DNA from: Candidatus Methylopumilus turicensis
GTDB taxonomy: Bacteria; Pseudomonadota; Gammaproteobacteria; Burkholderiales; Methylophilaceae
Assembly: GCF_000953015.1 (NCBI RefSeq)
Contig: NZ_LN794158.1
Span: 62,001-126,000 of the forward strand
Direction: 5' to 3'
DNA: 64,000 nucleotides
Shown here: piece after piece, positions 25,898 through 35,638 of the stretch
Layout of the letters: every line of letters starts with the position of its first letter
How positions within the stretch are numbered: the stretch's first letter is position 1
Made by a program: the position numbers and the translations under genes
Notes under the pieces: generated by a model
The model's input: the letters and a program-made list of their open reading frames with translations, nothing else
Told to the model about the DNA's origin: nothing
Database searches by the model: none

Positions 25898-26482
25898 TTA
25901 AGCGCTGAAATTTGCTGAAGCAAAGTCCCAGTTAGCAAGTGATGCCAAGAACACTTCTACAAATTTTGCACGTGCATTGCGGTAGTCAATGTAATAAGCA
26001 TGTTCCCAAACATCGATGGTCAACAGTGCTGTGTCACCTGTTGTGAGTGGTGTGCCAGCTGGACCCATGTTAACGATATCGACAGAGCCGTCAGCTTTTT
26101 TAACTAACCACGTCCAGCCTGAACCAAAATTACCCACTGCTGAAGCTTGGAAAGCTTTCTTAAATTCATCAAATGAACCCCATTTTGCATTGATTGCATC
26201 AGCCAACGCGCCAACTGGAGCAGCACCGCCGTTGGGTTTCATACAATTCCAGAAAAATGTGTGGTTCCAAACTTGTGCTGAATTATTGTAAATGCCAGCT
26301 GAAGATTTTTTTACGATTTCCTCAAGGCTGCTATTTTCAAACTCAGATCCTTTGATTAAGTTATTGAGGTTGGTTACATACGTTTGGTGGTGTTTGCCGT
26401 AGTGAAAATCAAACGTTTCCTCTGAAATGTGTGGAGCGAGCGCATCTTTCGCATAAGGTAGCGCTGGTAATTGATGTTCCAT
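25898..26482 (-). CDS. sodB: Superoxide dismutase [Fe]
   Basis: A 194-residue Fe/Mn-family enzyme that dismutates superoxide in the cytoplasm. Metal ligands are visible as His27, His74, Asp157 and His161 (DVWEHAYY). The [11 protein letters not shown] stretch and the [12 protein letters not shown]-like segment favour the iron form. Single gene with its own terminator. Confidence 0.96.
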   Translation of the reverse strand: MEHQLPALPYAKDALAPHISEETFDFHYGKHHQTYVTNLNNLIKGSEFENSSLEEIVKKSSAGIYNNSAQVWNHTFFWNCMKPNGGAAPVGALADAINAKWGSFDEFKKAFQASAVGNFGSGWTWLVKKADGSVDIVNMGPAGTPLTTGDTALLTIDVWEHAYYIDYRNARAKFVEVFLASLANWDFASANFSA

Positions 26483-26578
26483 GAAAATTCCTTAGTAAGG
26501 GTTGGCAAAAAATTTTGAAATTCGATTTTGCCACATTAGTGAAAGATAAAAAACAATGCTCTAGTTATGGGTAAGTGA

Positions 26579-27460
26579 TTATTTCTTCTTGGCCCGCGGG
26601 TGCGCTTGATCATACACTTTAGCAAGATGCTGAAAATCAAGGTGAGTGTAGACTTGAGTGGTGCTGATATTTGCATGACCCAGCATTTCTTGCACGGCGC
26701 GCAAGTCACCGCTTGATTGCAAAACATGCGTTGCGAAGCTATGTCGGAGCATATGGGGATGCACATCGCTATTAATTCCCTGTTTAACCGCCCATTCTTT
26801 TAAGCGATATTGAATTGCACGTGGGCTAATGCGATTGCCTTGTTTTGTAATAAATAGAGCGGGTTGGTCTGCCTTTGAAATTGCGGCTCTCGCCGTTAGC
26901 CAAGTTTTAATCGCATGCACAGCGTGGCTCCCCACTGGAACGATGCGGGTTTTATTGCCTTTGCCGGTCACCGTAATAGTGCCATTGGCTAGATCTAAGG
27001 TATTAAAATCCAGCCCAACTAACTCAGCTAAACGCAGTCCTGAGGAGTAAAAAAGCTCCAGGATTGCATGGTCACGTAAGCTCAGTAAATCATCTGACTT
27101 AATATCAACTAATTGCACTGCTTGATCAGCTGAAAGCGCTTGAGGGAGGCTTTTTGCAGATTTTGGAGCGCGCATGCCGATGCAAGGATTGCTGCTGAAT
27201 TGATGTTGTTTGACGAGATAATCAAAAAATCCTCGCCACGCAGAGAGCATCCGAGCAATGCTTTTTCCGCCCAGTCCACGGCCGTGTAATTTGGCAATGA
27301 GCTGTCGAATGTGCGCTGGTTTTAATGCATCTAATGGGGGTAAGTGATCTGCACTTGCATCAATGAGTAATTTGATATCCCTTGTGTAATTGTTTTGCGT
27401 CAGCTTACTGAGGCCTCGCTCGAAGGTGATGTGGTTGAGATAAGCTTCTAAGTAATTCAA
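26579..27460 (-). CDS. xerC: Tyrosine recombinase XerC
   Basis: A 293-residue recombinase that, with XerD, resolves chromosome dimers at dif. It has an N-terminal core-binding domain (FERGLSKLTQNNYTRDI) and a catalytic domain with Arg in YSSGLRLAELVGL, HMLRHSFATH, GHANISTTQVYTHLD and the nucleophilic Tyr. It is last in the dapF-DUF484-xerC cluster, the standard arrangement, which separates it from phage integrases. Confidence 0.95.
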   Translation of the reverse strand: MNYLEAYLNHITFERGLSKLTQNNYTRDIKLLIDASADHLPPLDALKPAHIRQLIAKLHGRGLGGKSIARMLSAWRGFFDYLVKQHQFSSNPCIGMRAPKSAKSLPQALSADQAVQLVDIKSDDLLSLRDHAILELFYSSGLRLAELVGLDFNTLDLANGTITVTGKGNKTRIVPVGSHAVHAIKTWLTARAAISKADQPALFITKQGNRISPRAIQYRLKEWAVKQGINSDVHPHMLRHSFATHVLQSSGDLRAVQEMLGHANISTTQVYTHLDFQHLAKVYDQAHPRAKKK

Positions 27461-27491
27461 TCCAAGTTGCCTTCGAGCGACCGGCTCAACA

Positions 27492-28169
27492 TTAAGCGAG
27501 ATGCTGGCTAAGCGCAGCGCTGAAAAGCTCGCCGATCCGCTTTACAAACAAGGTGCCCATGTCTGGATAGAAGCGATTTTCGTCATTTGATGCCAAGATT
27601 AACATGCCGACAGGCGTGCCAATTTCTAATAGAGTGATGGCGTAAGATTTCGCTTCGTTGTTCTTCATCATGCCTGCAAGGTTCTCATTAGGAAATGCAC
27701 CACAATAGGGTTCAATTAAACCTTCCGCCCATGCTTTTGAAATATCATCCACTTCATCAAATGCTGCATGATTTGCGTCCTCAGTCCGTTTTGGCTCAGT
27801 CCAAAGAATGATTTTTGTGTTCGAAATATCAAAGTCATTTTTGAGGCTAGTATTGAGAGTATCGATTACTTCGGCTAGGTGAGTTGCTACTAATAATGAC
27901 AAGGTTAGCTTGTGAACTTTATTGCTCTTTTCTTCATTGTCGATACCAAATTGCAGAAGTTCGTTATATTTTCGTTCAATTTGACGGATTTTGTCGCGCT
28001 GGGCGACTTGTTGACGCTCTGCAAGTGATACTGTTCCGCTACCATGCGGGTTGGGCAAGTACATTGTGGCAAGTATGCCAGCATGGTTTGAGAAAAAAAG
28101 CGGATTGCTTTGTAAGTATTGGGCAACATCTGCTTCGTTGATCATTGGATTATTTTCTTGATTTTCCAT
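27492..28169 (-). CDS. DUF484 family protein
   Basis: A 225-residue protein with N-terminal DVAQYLQSNPLFFSNHAGIL, a coiled-coil linker (AERQQVAQRDKIRQIERKYNELL) and a C-terminal GAF-like domain (LGMLILASNDENRFYPDMGT-like segment). It is always found between dapF and xerC in many proteobacteria; function unknown. Gaps to both neighbours are about 30 bp, consistent with co-transcription. Confidence 0.92.
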   Translation of the reverse strand: MENQENNPMINEADVAQYLQSNPLFFSNHAGILATMYLPNPHGSGTVSLAERQQVAQRDKIRQIERKYNELLQFGIDNEEKSNKVHKLTLSLLVATHLAEVIDTLNTSLKNDFDISNTKIILWTEPKRTEDANHAAFDEVDDISKAWAEGLIEPYCGAFPNENLAGMMKNNEAKSYAITLLEIGTPVGMLILASNDENRFYPDMGTLFVKRIGELFSAALSQHLA

Positions 28170-28196
28170 CGTTACATTCCAGCGGTAGGTGTTAAA

Positions 28197-29027
28197 TTAA
28201 ATAGTAATTTCGCCTGAAAATACATGGACTGCCGGCCCTGTCATCATGACAGGGCTGTTGCCACCATTCCAGCAAATGTTGAGATTGCCGCCCCGCATCA
28301 TGACCTTGACTGGTGATTGTAATTTACCTAAATTTATCCCAGCGACCGCTGCAGCACATGCGCCTGTGCCACACGCCAATGTTTCACCTGCACCACGTTC
28401 AAAGACCCGCAGACGAATTTCGTGTGGATGAATGATTTGCATAAATCCTGCATTCACACGCTGTGGGAATCTCGGATGATTTTCTATGATGGGGCCATGC
28501 ACGCTAACTGGGGCTGTATTAATGTCTTCAACGATTTGAACTGCATGTGGATTGCCCATTGAAACGGTGGAAATTTCAACTTCGGTATCTGCGACATTGA
28601 GTTGATAGGTGATTGCATTGGCATCAGCAATAAAAGGAATTTGACTGGGCTCAAATTGAGGCGCCCCCATATTGACGGTGACCAAGCCATTATCCTCAAG
28701 GGTTGGGTAAATGAGTCCGTTCGCTGTTTCAACCGTAATCTGCGTTTTGGTAGTCAGTTTTTTGTCGTGAACAAAGCGAACAAAACAGCGTGCACCGTTC
28801 CCGCACTGTTCAACTTCACCGCCGTCTGCATTAAAAATGCGATAACGAAAATCTGCGCTAGGGTTTGTTGGTTTTTCAACCAATAGTAATTGGTCACATC
28901 CAATCCCAAAATGCCGATCAGCAAGTTGGCGAATTTGATCTGAGGTCAATTCAATCGCTTGGCTATAAGCATCAATGACAACAAAGTCATTGCCTATTCC
29001 CTGCATTTTTGTGAATGATATATGCAT
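28197..29027 (-). CDS. dapF: Diaminopimelate epimerase
   Basis: A 276-residue cofactor-independent epimerase turning LL- into meso-diaminopimelate for lysine and peptidoglycan. The two catalytic cysteines are seen in QCGNGARCF and ACGTGACAAA, plus the N-terminal [15 protein letters not shown]. First gene of the dapF-DUF484-xerC cluster; divergent from metK. Confidence 0.96.
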   Translation of the reverse strand: MHISFTKMQGIGNDFVVIDAYSQAIELTSDQIRQLADRHFGIGCDQLLLVEKPTNPSADFRYRIFNADGGEVEQCGNGARCFVRFVHDKKLTTKTQITVETANGLIYPTLEDNGLVTVNMGAPQFEPSQIPFIADANAITYQLNVADTEVEISTVSMGNPHAVQIVEDINTAPVSVHGPIIENHPRFPQRVNAGFMQIIHPHEIRLRVFERGAGETLACGTGACAAAVAGINLGKLQSPVKVMMRGGNLNICWNGGNSPVMMTGPAVHVFSGEITI

Positions 29028-29042
29028 ATTTAATTGATCAAG

Positions 29043-29092
29043 CTACCTGAATAATTACCCATATTGTATGGGATTGTTTCAGGCGAAGGTAG
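29043..29092. other. Nested inverted repeats in the dapF-metK intergenic region
   Basis: Outer arms CCTGAA/TTCAGG (29046-29051, 29078-29083) enclose inner arms CCCAT/ATGGG (29058-29062, 29068-29072). CTACC (29043-29047) can instead pair with GGTAG (29088-29092), which competes with the outer stem. It lies 70 bp before metK. It could be an operator or a leader structure; no known SAM riboswitch class is recognised. Confidence 0.35.
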
Positions 29093-29161
29093 TCGTCATT
29101 TTGCGAATGAGGCTTATTTTGCTATCCTAGTCATCTTTGTAAAATTTATTGATAATTCATT

Positions 29162-30319
29162 ATGTCCGAATATTTATTTACCTCAGAATCTGTTTCTGAG
29201 GGCCATCCAGATAAACTTGCTGATCAGGTGTCTGACAGTATTTTAGATGCGATTTTAGAGCAAGATCCAACTGCACGTGTGGCAGCAGAGACCTTAGCGA
29301 ACACTGGTTTGATTGTGCTTGCAGGTGAGATCACCACAACAGCGAACGTTGATTACATCAAGGTTGCTCGTGAGACGATTAAACGCATTGGTTACGACAA
29401 CACAGAATATGGCATCGACTATAAAGGCTGTGCTGTATTGGTTGCTTATGACAAACAGTCTCCTGATATTGCTCAAGGTGTGGATAAGGCAGAAGATGAT
29501 CCACTAGACCAAGGTGCTGGTGACCAAGGTTTAATGTTTGGTTATGCGTGTGATGAAACACCACAAATGATGCCATTACCAATCTGGCTATCGCACCGGA
29601 TCATGGAACGTCAATCTCAACTCCGTAAAGATGGCCGTTTGCCATGGCTTCGTCCTGATGCGAAATCTCAAGTGACGATTAAATATGAAAACGGCAAACC
29701 CAGTGCCATTGATACTGTGGTTGTTTCAACACAGCACGCGCCTGAGATGGAATTAAAAGACATCCGTGAAGCGGTGATTGAAGAGATCATCAAACCAACA
29801 TTGCCTAAAGAACTCATCAAGGGTGATATTAAGTTCTTAGTGAACCCAACCGGTCGCTTTGTGATTGGCGGCCCACAAGGCGATTGCGGTTTAACTGGTC
29901 GTAAGATTATTGTCGACACTTACGGCGGTGCAGCCCCTCATGGTGGTGGTGCATTCTCTGGTAAAGACCCTTCTAAAGTAGACCGTTCAGCCGCTTATGC
30001 AGGTCGTTATGTGGCTAAGAATATCGTTGCAGCAGGATTGGCTTCACGCTGCCTAGTGCAAATCTCTTACGCAATTGGGGTGGCACAGCCTACTTCTATC
30101 ATGGTCGAGACTTACGGTACAGGTAAGGTATCAAATGAGGTGCTGACAGCGCTTGTGCGCGAACACTTTGACCTACGTCCTAAAGGCATTGTGAAGATGC
30201 TTAATCTGCTCCGTCCGATTTACACAAAGACAGCGGCTTACGGCCACTTCGGTCGTGACGAAACTGAGTTCTCTTGGGAAGCGATTGATAAGGCGGCAGC
30301 GCTCAAAGCTTCTATTTGA
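29162..30319 (+). CDS. metK: S-adenosylmethionine synthetase
   Basis: A 385-residue enzyme making S-adenosylmethionine from methionine and ATP. Signatures: [29 protein letters not shown], and [16 protein letters not shown]. It begins the methyl-cycle block metK, ahcY, metF, although metK has its own terminator before the riboswitch-controlled ahcY. Confidence 0.98.
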   Translation: MSEYLFTSESVSEGHPDKLADQVSDSILDAILEQDPTARVAAETLANTGLIVLAGEITTTANVDYIKVARETIKRIGYDNTEYGIDYKGCAVLVAYDKQSPDIAQGVDKAEDDPLDQGAGDQGLMFGYACDETPQMMPLPIWLSHRIMERQSQLRKDGRLPWLRPDAKSQVTIKYENGKPSAIDTVVVSTQHAPEMELKDIREAVIEEIIKPTLPKELIKGDIKFLVNPTGRFVIGGPQGDCGLTGRKIIVDTYGGAAPHGGGAFSGKDPSKVDRSAAYAGRYVAKNIVAAGLASRCLVQISYAIGVAQPTSIMVETYGTGKVSNEVLTALVREHFDLRPKGIVKMLNLLRPIYTKTAAYGHFGRDETEFSWEAIDKAAALKASI

Positions 30320-30338
30320 TTATCTTTTTTTGAAATTT

Positions 30339-30373
30339 AAAGCCTCAATCATGAACTGATTGGGGCTTTTTTG
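30339..30373 (+). terminator. Terminator of metK
   Basis: AAGCCTCAATCA / TGATTGGGGCTT stem (one G-U pair), loop TGAAC, then a T-run. Confidence 0.92.
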
Positions 30374-30424
30374 TGTCTTCATTCAGGTATTTTGAAAACA
30401 CTAATTAAGGCTAATGTGTTGAAT

Positions 30425-30452
30425 TTGTGTAAAAACAATATTTGCGTATAAT
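30425..30452 (+). promoter_or_regulatory. Sigma-70 promoter of the ahcY riboswitch transcript
   Basis: TTGTGT (30425-30430), 16 bp, then an exact TATAAT (30447-30452). Transcription would begin near 30459, just before the riboswitch. Confidence 0.75.
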
Positions 30453-30461
30453 AGCCGACAT

Positions 30462-30522
30462 TCCGAGGAGCGCTGCGAGAGAAAAACTCCCAGGCTCGGA
30501 AAATGTTTTAACGGCGCTCACC
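30462..30522 (+). promoter_or_regulatory. S-adenosylhomocysteine (SAH) riboswitch
   Basis: Conserved elements in order: CCGAGGAGCGCTGC, a short variable hairpin, CCAGGCTCGG pairing with the first segment, then AACGGCGCTCA, which pairs with GAGCGC to close the pseudoknot. This matches the SAH riboswitch, which turns on ahcY when SAH accumulates. About 125 nt separate it from the ahcY start and contain further GC-rich pairing (GTGCCGGGCACGG). Confidence 0.93.
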
Positions 30523-30648
30523 ATATTAACCGTGCCGGGCACGGGATACGGGTGAGAGTGTTAGAACTTCAAGTGGCATCACTTCTAGTTTTTCAAGCAA
30601 CTCCAAATTTTCCGCATTCCCTCCGGTCACACCATTCAAGGAAAAAAC

Positions 30649-32058
30649 ATGAATACTGTGACTGATATTAAAGATTATGTAGTTGCTGATATTAATTTAG
30701 CTGGTTTTGGCCGCAAAGAAATTGCGATTGCTGAAACTGAAATGCCTGGTTTGATGGCGATTCGCGAAGAGTTTTCAAAAGCGCAGCCGCTAAAAGGCGC
30801 ACGTATTACTGGTTCATTGCACATGACTATCCAAACTGCGGTGTTGATTGAAACACTCAAGGATTTGGGTGCGGAAGTGCGTTGGGCATCATGCAATATT
30901 TATTCAACGCAAGATCATGCTGCTGCTGCGATTGCTGCTGGCGGCACCGCAGTGTTTGCAATTAAAGGCGAAACATTAGAAGAGTACTGGGATTACACAC
31001 ATCGCATTTTTGAATGGACTGATGGTGGCTATTCGAACATGATTTTGGATGATGGTGGCGATGCTACTTTGTTGTTACATCTTGGTACGAATGCTGAAAA
31101 AGATATTTCTTTGCTGAACAATCCTGGTAGCGAAGAAGAAGTATGTTTGTTTAACGCCATCAAAGAAAAGCTTAAAACAGACCCAACTTGGTACTCAACA
31201 CGTCTTGCTGAAATTAAAGGTGTGACAGAAGAGACAACAACAGGTGTTCATCGCTTATATCAAATGCACAAAGAAGGCCGTCTAGCTTTCCCAGCAATTA
31301 ACGTGAATGACTCTGTGACAAAATCAAAATTTGACAATTTGTATGGTTGCCGCGAATCATTGGTTGATGCAATCAAGCGTGCAACAGACGTCATGATTGC
31401 AGGAAAAATTGCAGTGGTTGCAGGTTACGGCGATGTAGGTAAAGGTTCAGCACAGGCTTTGCGTGCTTTATCAGCGCAGGTTTGGGTAACAGAAATTGAT
31501 CCAATCTGCGCGTTGCAGGCGGCGATGGAAGGTTATCGTGTAGTGACAATGGACTATGCTTGTGAGCATGCTGATATTTTTGTCACAGCAACAGGTAATT
31601 ATCACGTGATTAGTCACGACCATATGATGAAAATGAAGGACCAAGCCATTGTATGTAACATCGGTCACTTCGATAACGAAATTGATGTTGTTTCAATCGA
31701 AAAGTATGAGTGGGACGAAATCAAACCACAAGTTGACCATGTGATTTTCCCTGATGGCAAAAAGATTATTTTGTTAGCAAAAGGCCGTCTAGTTAACTTG
31801 GGTTGCGGAACTGGTCACCCAAGCTATGTGATGAGCTCATCTTTTGCAAATCAAACGATCGCACAGATCGAATTGTTTTGTAACACTGAAAAATACCCAG
31901 TCGGCGTTTATACGTTGCCTAAGCATTTGGATGAAAAGGTTGCAGTATTGCAATTGAAAAAACTGAATGCTCAGCTAACGCGTTTATCAGACGAACAAGC
32001 AGCTTATATCGGTGTTTCACAAAACGGCCCATTCAAGCCTGATACTTACCGCTATTAA
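30649..32058 (+). CDS. ahcY: S-adenosylhomocysteine hydrolase
   Basis: A 469-residue NAD-dependent enzyme splitting SAH into homocysteine and adenosine, which removes the inhibitor left by methyltransferases. Visible are the [19 protein letters not shown]-binding loop, [11 protein letters not shown], and the canonical C-terminus KPDTYRY. It has the long insertion typical of bacterial and plant-type enzymes. SAH riboswitch control is directly upstream; metF follows after a perfect hairpin. Confidence 0.98.
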   Translation: MNTVTDIKDYVVADINLAGFGRKEIAIAETEMPGLMAIREEFSKAQPLKGARITGSLHMTIQTAVLIETLKDLGAEVRWASCNIYSTQDHAAAAIAAGGTAVFAIKGETLEEYWDYTHRIFEWTDGGYSNMILDDGGDATLLLHLGTNAEKDISLLNNPGSEEEVCLFNAIKEKLKTDPTWYSTRLAEIKGVTEETTTGVHRLYQMHKEGRLAFPAINVNDSVTKSKFDNLYGCRESLVDAIKRATDVMIAGKIAVVAGYGDVGKGSAQALRALSAQVWVTEIDPICALQAAMEGYRVVTMDYACEHADIFVTATGNYHVISHDHMMKMKDQAIVCNIGHFDNEIDVVSIEKYEWDEIKPQVDHVIFPDGKKIILLAKGRLVNLGCGTGHPSYVMSSSFANQTIAQIELFCNTEKYPVGVYTLPKHLDEKVAVLQLKKLNAQLTRLSDEQAAYIGVSQNGPFKPDTYRY

Positions 32059-32102
32059 TTAAGACATTAGCAGGTCGCTCGTCGACCTGCTAATGTCTTA
32101 AT
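32058..32102 (+). other. Perfect 20-bp hairpin between ahcY and metF
   Basis: Arms at 32058-32077 and 32083-32102 are exactly complementary over 20 bp with a 5-nt loop (CTCGT). The left arm begins on the last base of the ahcY stop codon. There is no T-run, so it may be an mRNA processing or stabilising element within an ahcY-metF transcript, or a factor-dependent attenuator. Confidence 0.85.
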
Positions 32103-32131
32103 AATAGAAATTGTAAGAGAAGAAAGCATTT

Positions 32132-32964
32132 ATGAAACCTGAAATTAGTGTTGAGTTTTTTCCGCCAAAAACGGAAGAGGGCGTATTAAAGCTTCGTGAA
32201 ACGCGAAAGCAGTTAGCGCGACTTAATCCGAAGTTCTTATCAGTGACTTTTGGTGCTGGTGGTTCAACGCGTGATCGCACGATGGATGCAGTGCTTGAAA
32301 TTCAAGCTGAAGGGTTTGAGGCGGCGCCTCATATTTCAGGCATTTCTTCATCTAAAGAAGAAATATTAAGTCTCCTTAAGACTTACCAGAGTCATGGCAT
32401 TGGCGCCTTGTCGTCTTGCGTGGTGATTTACCTTCAGGAGAGGTGAGTAGCGGTGACTTTGCTTACGCCAGCCAGCTGGTCGCATTCATACGCAAAAAAA
32501 CGGATGACTGGTTTCAAATTGAGGTGGCGGCTTATCCTGAAACACATCCTGAAGCACGCTCGGCTAATGCCGACTTAAAACACTTTAAGACCAAAGTAGA
32601 CGCCGGTGCTAACGCAGCAATTACGCAATACTTCTATAATGCAGATGCCTATTTTCAATTTGTTGAGCAATGCCAGAAAATGGGGATTGAAATTCCAATC
32701 GTCCCAGGTGTCATGCCTATTTACAACTATACGCAGTTAGCACGTTTTTCTAACGTATGCGGCGCAGAGATTCCACGCTGGTTAAGATTACGCCTGGAGG
32801 ATTACGGCGATGATATGGTTTCACTTCGTGCACTTGGCTTAGATGTTGTGACGGATTTATGTGGAAAACTGATGGCAGGTGGTGCGCCAGGGCTTCATTT
32901 TTATACATTAAATCAATCGAGTACTATTAGTATCATCGCTGAAAGACTGGGCTTGATAAAGTAA
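32132..32964 (+). CDS. metF: 5,10-methylenetetrahydrofolate reductase (one frameshift)
   Basis: FAD enzyme making 5-methyltetrahydrofolate for methionine synthesis. The first frame has ISVEFFPPKTEEG, LSVTFGAGGSTRDRT and HISG; the second has LRGDLPSGEV, ANAAITQYFYNADAY and IPIVPGVMPI. The break is at about 32404: inserting one C in GGCGCC would read GIGRLVVLRGDLPSG, as expected. Corrected length is about 278 residues, normal for MetF. An assembly deletion is likely. Confidence 0.92.
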
Positions 32965-33000
32965 TCCTTGGTGAAATAATCCTTGGTGCAATAATCTTAG
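32962..33000 (+). repeat. Short tandem repeat at the metF stop codon
   Basis: A 15-bp unit TAATCCTTGGTGAAA is repeated as TAATCCTTGGTGCAA and then partly as TAATCTTAG. The first TAA is the metF stop, so the repeat places in-frame stops after it. It looks like replication slippage. Confidence 0.8.
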
Positions 33001-33031
33001 CTAGCTAATCTAGAAGTGTTGCTTTATAAAA

Positions 33032-33065
33032 TAAAAAAGCCTAGACGCAATCTAGGCTTTTTTAT
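33032..33065. terminator. Bidirectional terminator between metF and smg
   Basis: AAGCCTAGA / TCTAGGCTT stem with CGCAA loop, A-run before and T-run after. Confidence 0.93.
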
Positions 33066-33085
33066 TGAGAAAAAATGATGAACGG

Positions 33086-33544
33086 CTAATGAAACGTTGG
33101 GCTATCATCACCGAAAACGGCATCTTCAACAAACAAAAAATCGTCCGTGCGGCCTTGTTTGCGGAGTGCCATTAATGCAGTCCAGCGGATTTCATCTAAG
33201 CCGACATGTTCTTGTGAAAGCGCCATGGCACGATCCATAATGACTTCATGCAATGCGTGATTGATGACATTCGCTTGCATCAAAAACATCAAAAAGCTTA
33301 AGCCTTCAACGTCAATTTTTTCGGTTTCAACATCACTATAAATGCGCGTTGATTGAGTAAGGCCGCTTGGTGCGTTTCCTGCCTCATCAGCCATTGACTC
33401 TAAGGAACTAAACCAATCGAATGCACCATTGATATCGGAGCTGTCAAAGCCTGCTTCAAATAACTCTTGAGCAAGGGTGTTATGGTCAGGCTGAATATTT
33501 GCCTCGACGTAGTTTTCGAACATATAAACCAAGACTTCAAACAT
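33086..33544 (-). CDS. smg: Smg protein (DUF494)
   Basis: A 152-residue acidic helical protein matching Smg: MFEVLVYMFENYVEAN, FDWFSSLE, RIYSDVETEKIDVEGLSFLMFLMQ, and the C-terminal EEIRW-like DEIRWTALMALRKQG. Function is not established, though smg is regularly next to dprA. The start at 33544 is supported by TAGGAG 5 bp upstream. Confidence 0.92.
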   Translation of the reverse strand: MFEVLVYMFENYVEANIQPDHNTLAQELFEAGFDSSDINGAFDWFSSLESMADEAGNAPSGLTQSTRIYSDVETEKIDVEGLSFLMFLMQANVINHALHEVIMDRAMALSQEHVGLDEIRWTALMALRKQGRTDDFLFVEDAVFGDDSPTFH

Positions 33545-33583
33545 AGATTCTCCTATCAAATTTATATGGTCAAATTTATTCAG

Positions 33584-34678
33584 TTAGCCGATACGCTGAT
33601 AACGACCTCCTGGTAGAGAAGCTATTTTATTTTCCAACTCCAGCACGAGTAGTGTGGCCGAAAGGCCTTCACTCGTCAAGTTGGTCAGCGCAATGAGTGC
33701 TTCCATATTAATGGGGTCAAATCCCATTAAGTCAAGCAAGGCCGTGTATTCTGAGCTTTCAGGTTTTTCCGAAGCTGGGCTAATGAGGTGTGCGAGATGT
33801 GGCGCCAATTCGTTTGTGATGTCTTGAATGCAATCGACTAATTTTGCACCTTGTTTAATGAGCTCGTGACAGCCTTTGGACATTGGAGAATGAATGGAGC
33901 CAGGGATTGCAAATACCTCGCGACCTTGGTCAGCAGCAAATTTTGCAGTAATGAGTGAGCCGCTTTGCGTGTTCGCTTCCACCACTAAACACCCCAAACT
34001 TAGGCCGCTAATAATGCGATTCCGCCTTGGAAAGTTTTGTGGGCGAGAGGGTGTGCCAATTGGAAATTCTGAGATGATCAAGCCTTGGCCGACAATTTTG
34101 TGCGCGAGTTCGCGGTGCTTAGCGGGATAAACGATGTCTAAGCCAGTGCCAACTACTGCAATCGTTCTCCCTTGCTTATTTTTTAGTGCGCCCCGATGTG
34201 CAGCTCCGTCGATGCCAAGTGCCATGCCACTGACAATGCAAAACCCTTGTTCGCTTAATGCATATGCAAAGTCTTCAGCATTTTTTTCACCCTGCACAGA
34301 AGCGTTTCTACTGCCGACCATCGCGATGGTCGGCATCGTTAAGCAGCTTAAATCACCTTTGGCATAAAGCACGGGCGGGGGGTCGGGAATTTCTAAAAGT
34401 GCTTGAGGATAATGCGTCTCAGCAAGTGTAATAAGATGGTTATTTTCTTTTTCTAGCCAAGCCAATACTGATGCCGCTTCATCTAGATTAGTGCCTTGCT
34501 TAATTGAGCTGGCGACATCTTCCGAAACCACTTGCTGGAGGGCTTGATGTGAGGCGTTAAAAATATTTTCTGGAGAACCAAACTGCTGAAGTAGCTTACA
34601 GATCCCCTGGCCACCAAGGCCATGAATGTTCTGTAAGCATATCCATAAAGAATTTTCTTTGTTTTCTTGAATGGTCAT
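33584..34678 (-). CDS. dprA: DNA processing protein DprA
   Basis: A 364-residue protein that protects incoming single-stranded DNA and loads RecA during natural transformation. The Rossmann-like domain shows MVGSRNASVQGEKNAEDF, VSGMALGIDGAAHRGAL and TAVVGTGLDIVYPAKH-like motifs, followed by a C-terminal winged-helix DprA domain. It is between smg and a decayed LysM gene. Other competence genes are not in the window. Confidence 0.95.
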   Translation of the reverse strand: MTIQENKENSLWICLQNIHGLGGQGICKLLQQFGSPENIFNASHQALQQVVSEDVASSIKQGTNLDEAASVLAWLEKENNHLITLAETHYPQALLEIPDPPPVLYAKGDLSCLTMPTIAMVGSRNASVQGEKNAEDFAYALSEQGFCIVSGMALGIDGAAHRGALKNKQGRTIAVVGTGLDIVYPAKHRELAHKIVGQGLIISEFPIGTPSRPQNFPRRNRIISGLSLGCLVVEANTQSGSLITAKFAADQGREVFAIPGSIHSPMSKGCHELIKQGAKLVDCIQDITNELAPHLAHLISPASEKPESSEYTALLDLMGFDPINMEALIALTNLTSEGLSATLLVLELENKIASLPGGRYQRIG

Positions 34679-34745
34679 TTTGAGCTTTTTTATTGGGGGG
34701 CTTCTACTAAGTCATCATTTCTGATGGGTTTGGTGGATTGTACAA

Positions 34746-35030
34746 TTATGCGTAAGAAATACGTTCAAACGCACTTAACACAATCAACAAGCCTATCCGC
34801 TCATTGGGTAGTTTAATGCGTTTTGAGTTGATCGATGGTTTATTAATTTCCCATAAATGCGGCCATCGCCATGGATCCTTGAGAAACTTAGCAGAAATTC
34901 CCCATGAGGTGTCACCTTCAGTGACGACATAGCGATCTGAGTGGTTATCTTGAAGTTCAATCATGCTATTTGCCGCATGCGCAGTTAAACAACAAAACAT
35001 AAGCAGGGTTATAATAGAGCGAAGAATCAT
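34746..35030 (-). pseudogene. LysM-domain protein, internally deleted and C-terminally shortened
   Basis: The 94-codon ORF starts with a signal peptide and a LysM domain (YVVTEGDTSWGISAKFLKDP, then WRWPHLWEINKPSIN), then jumps directly to SKRIKLPNERIGLLIVLSAF and ERISYA and stops. The secreted LysM proteins normally found between dprA and def are about 300-400 residues. They have a long segment between the LysM NPHxIYPGD end and a later LPDERxGLLMVFRTFxRVSYAL motif. Here that middle and the real C-terminus are missing. Most likely a remnant from internal deletion. Confidence 0.65.
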
Positions 35031-35136
35031 ATGGGCTTTGTAAACGGCGTTAAGTTTCAGTTGAGAAGCGGTGAAGCTGTATTAGATTCTGCATTTAATT
35101 TGTATAACAATCAAGTTTTTATGGCAATGAATTCAG

Positions 35137-35637
35137 ATGGCAATATTAGACATACTTAATTATCCAGATGCACGTTTATATACGGTTGCAAAGCCGGTGG
35201 TGCAAGTGGACACAAAAATCCAGCGTTTGATCGATGACATGGCTGAAACCATGTACGAAGCGCCAGGCATCGGTTTGGCTGCGACTCAGGTGAATGTGCA
35301 CCAACAAATTATCGTCATTGATATCAGCGAATCTAAAAATAAGCTGCAGGTATTTATCAATCCTAAAATTAAGGCTAAGACGGGCTCGCAAGAATATGAA
35401 GAGGGTTGTTTATCTGTTCCTGGTGTTTATGAAAACGTCACGCGTGCAGAGGCCGTAGTGATTGAGGCCTTGGATAGAAATGGGACGCCTTTTGTGATGG
35501 AAGCCGACGGCTTGATGGCTGTATGTATTCAACATGAAATGGACCATTTGCTTGGGAAGGTCTTTGTCCAATATTTGTCTCCGCTTAAACAGAATCGCAT
35601 TAAAACCAAAATGCAGAAAATGCAGCGCGGTCGATAA
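35137..35637 (+). CDS. def: Peptide deformylase
   Basis: A 166-residue metalloenzyme removing the formyl group from nascent proteins. All three motifs are seen: [24 protein letters not shown] (metal Cys), and [10 protein letters not shown] (metal His pair and catalytic Glu). The stop codon is 1 bp before the fmt start, forming the classic def-fmt pair that continues into rsmB. Confidence 0.97.
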   Translation: MAILDILNYPDARLYTVAKPVVQVDTKIQRLIDDMAETMYEAPGIGLAATQVNVHQQIIVIDISESKNKLQVFINPKIKAKTGSQEYEEGCLSVPGVYENVTRAEAVVIEALDRNGTPFVMEADGLMAVCIQHEMDHLLGKVFVQYLSPLKQNRIKTKMQKMQRGR

Positions 35638-35638
35638 C

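Noticed and set aside
26579-27460. The tyrosine recombinase as a mobile-element integrase
   Set aside because: Its place after dapF and DUF484, and its length, identify it as chromosomal XerC.
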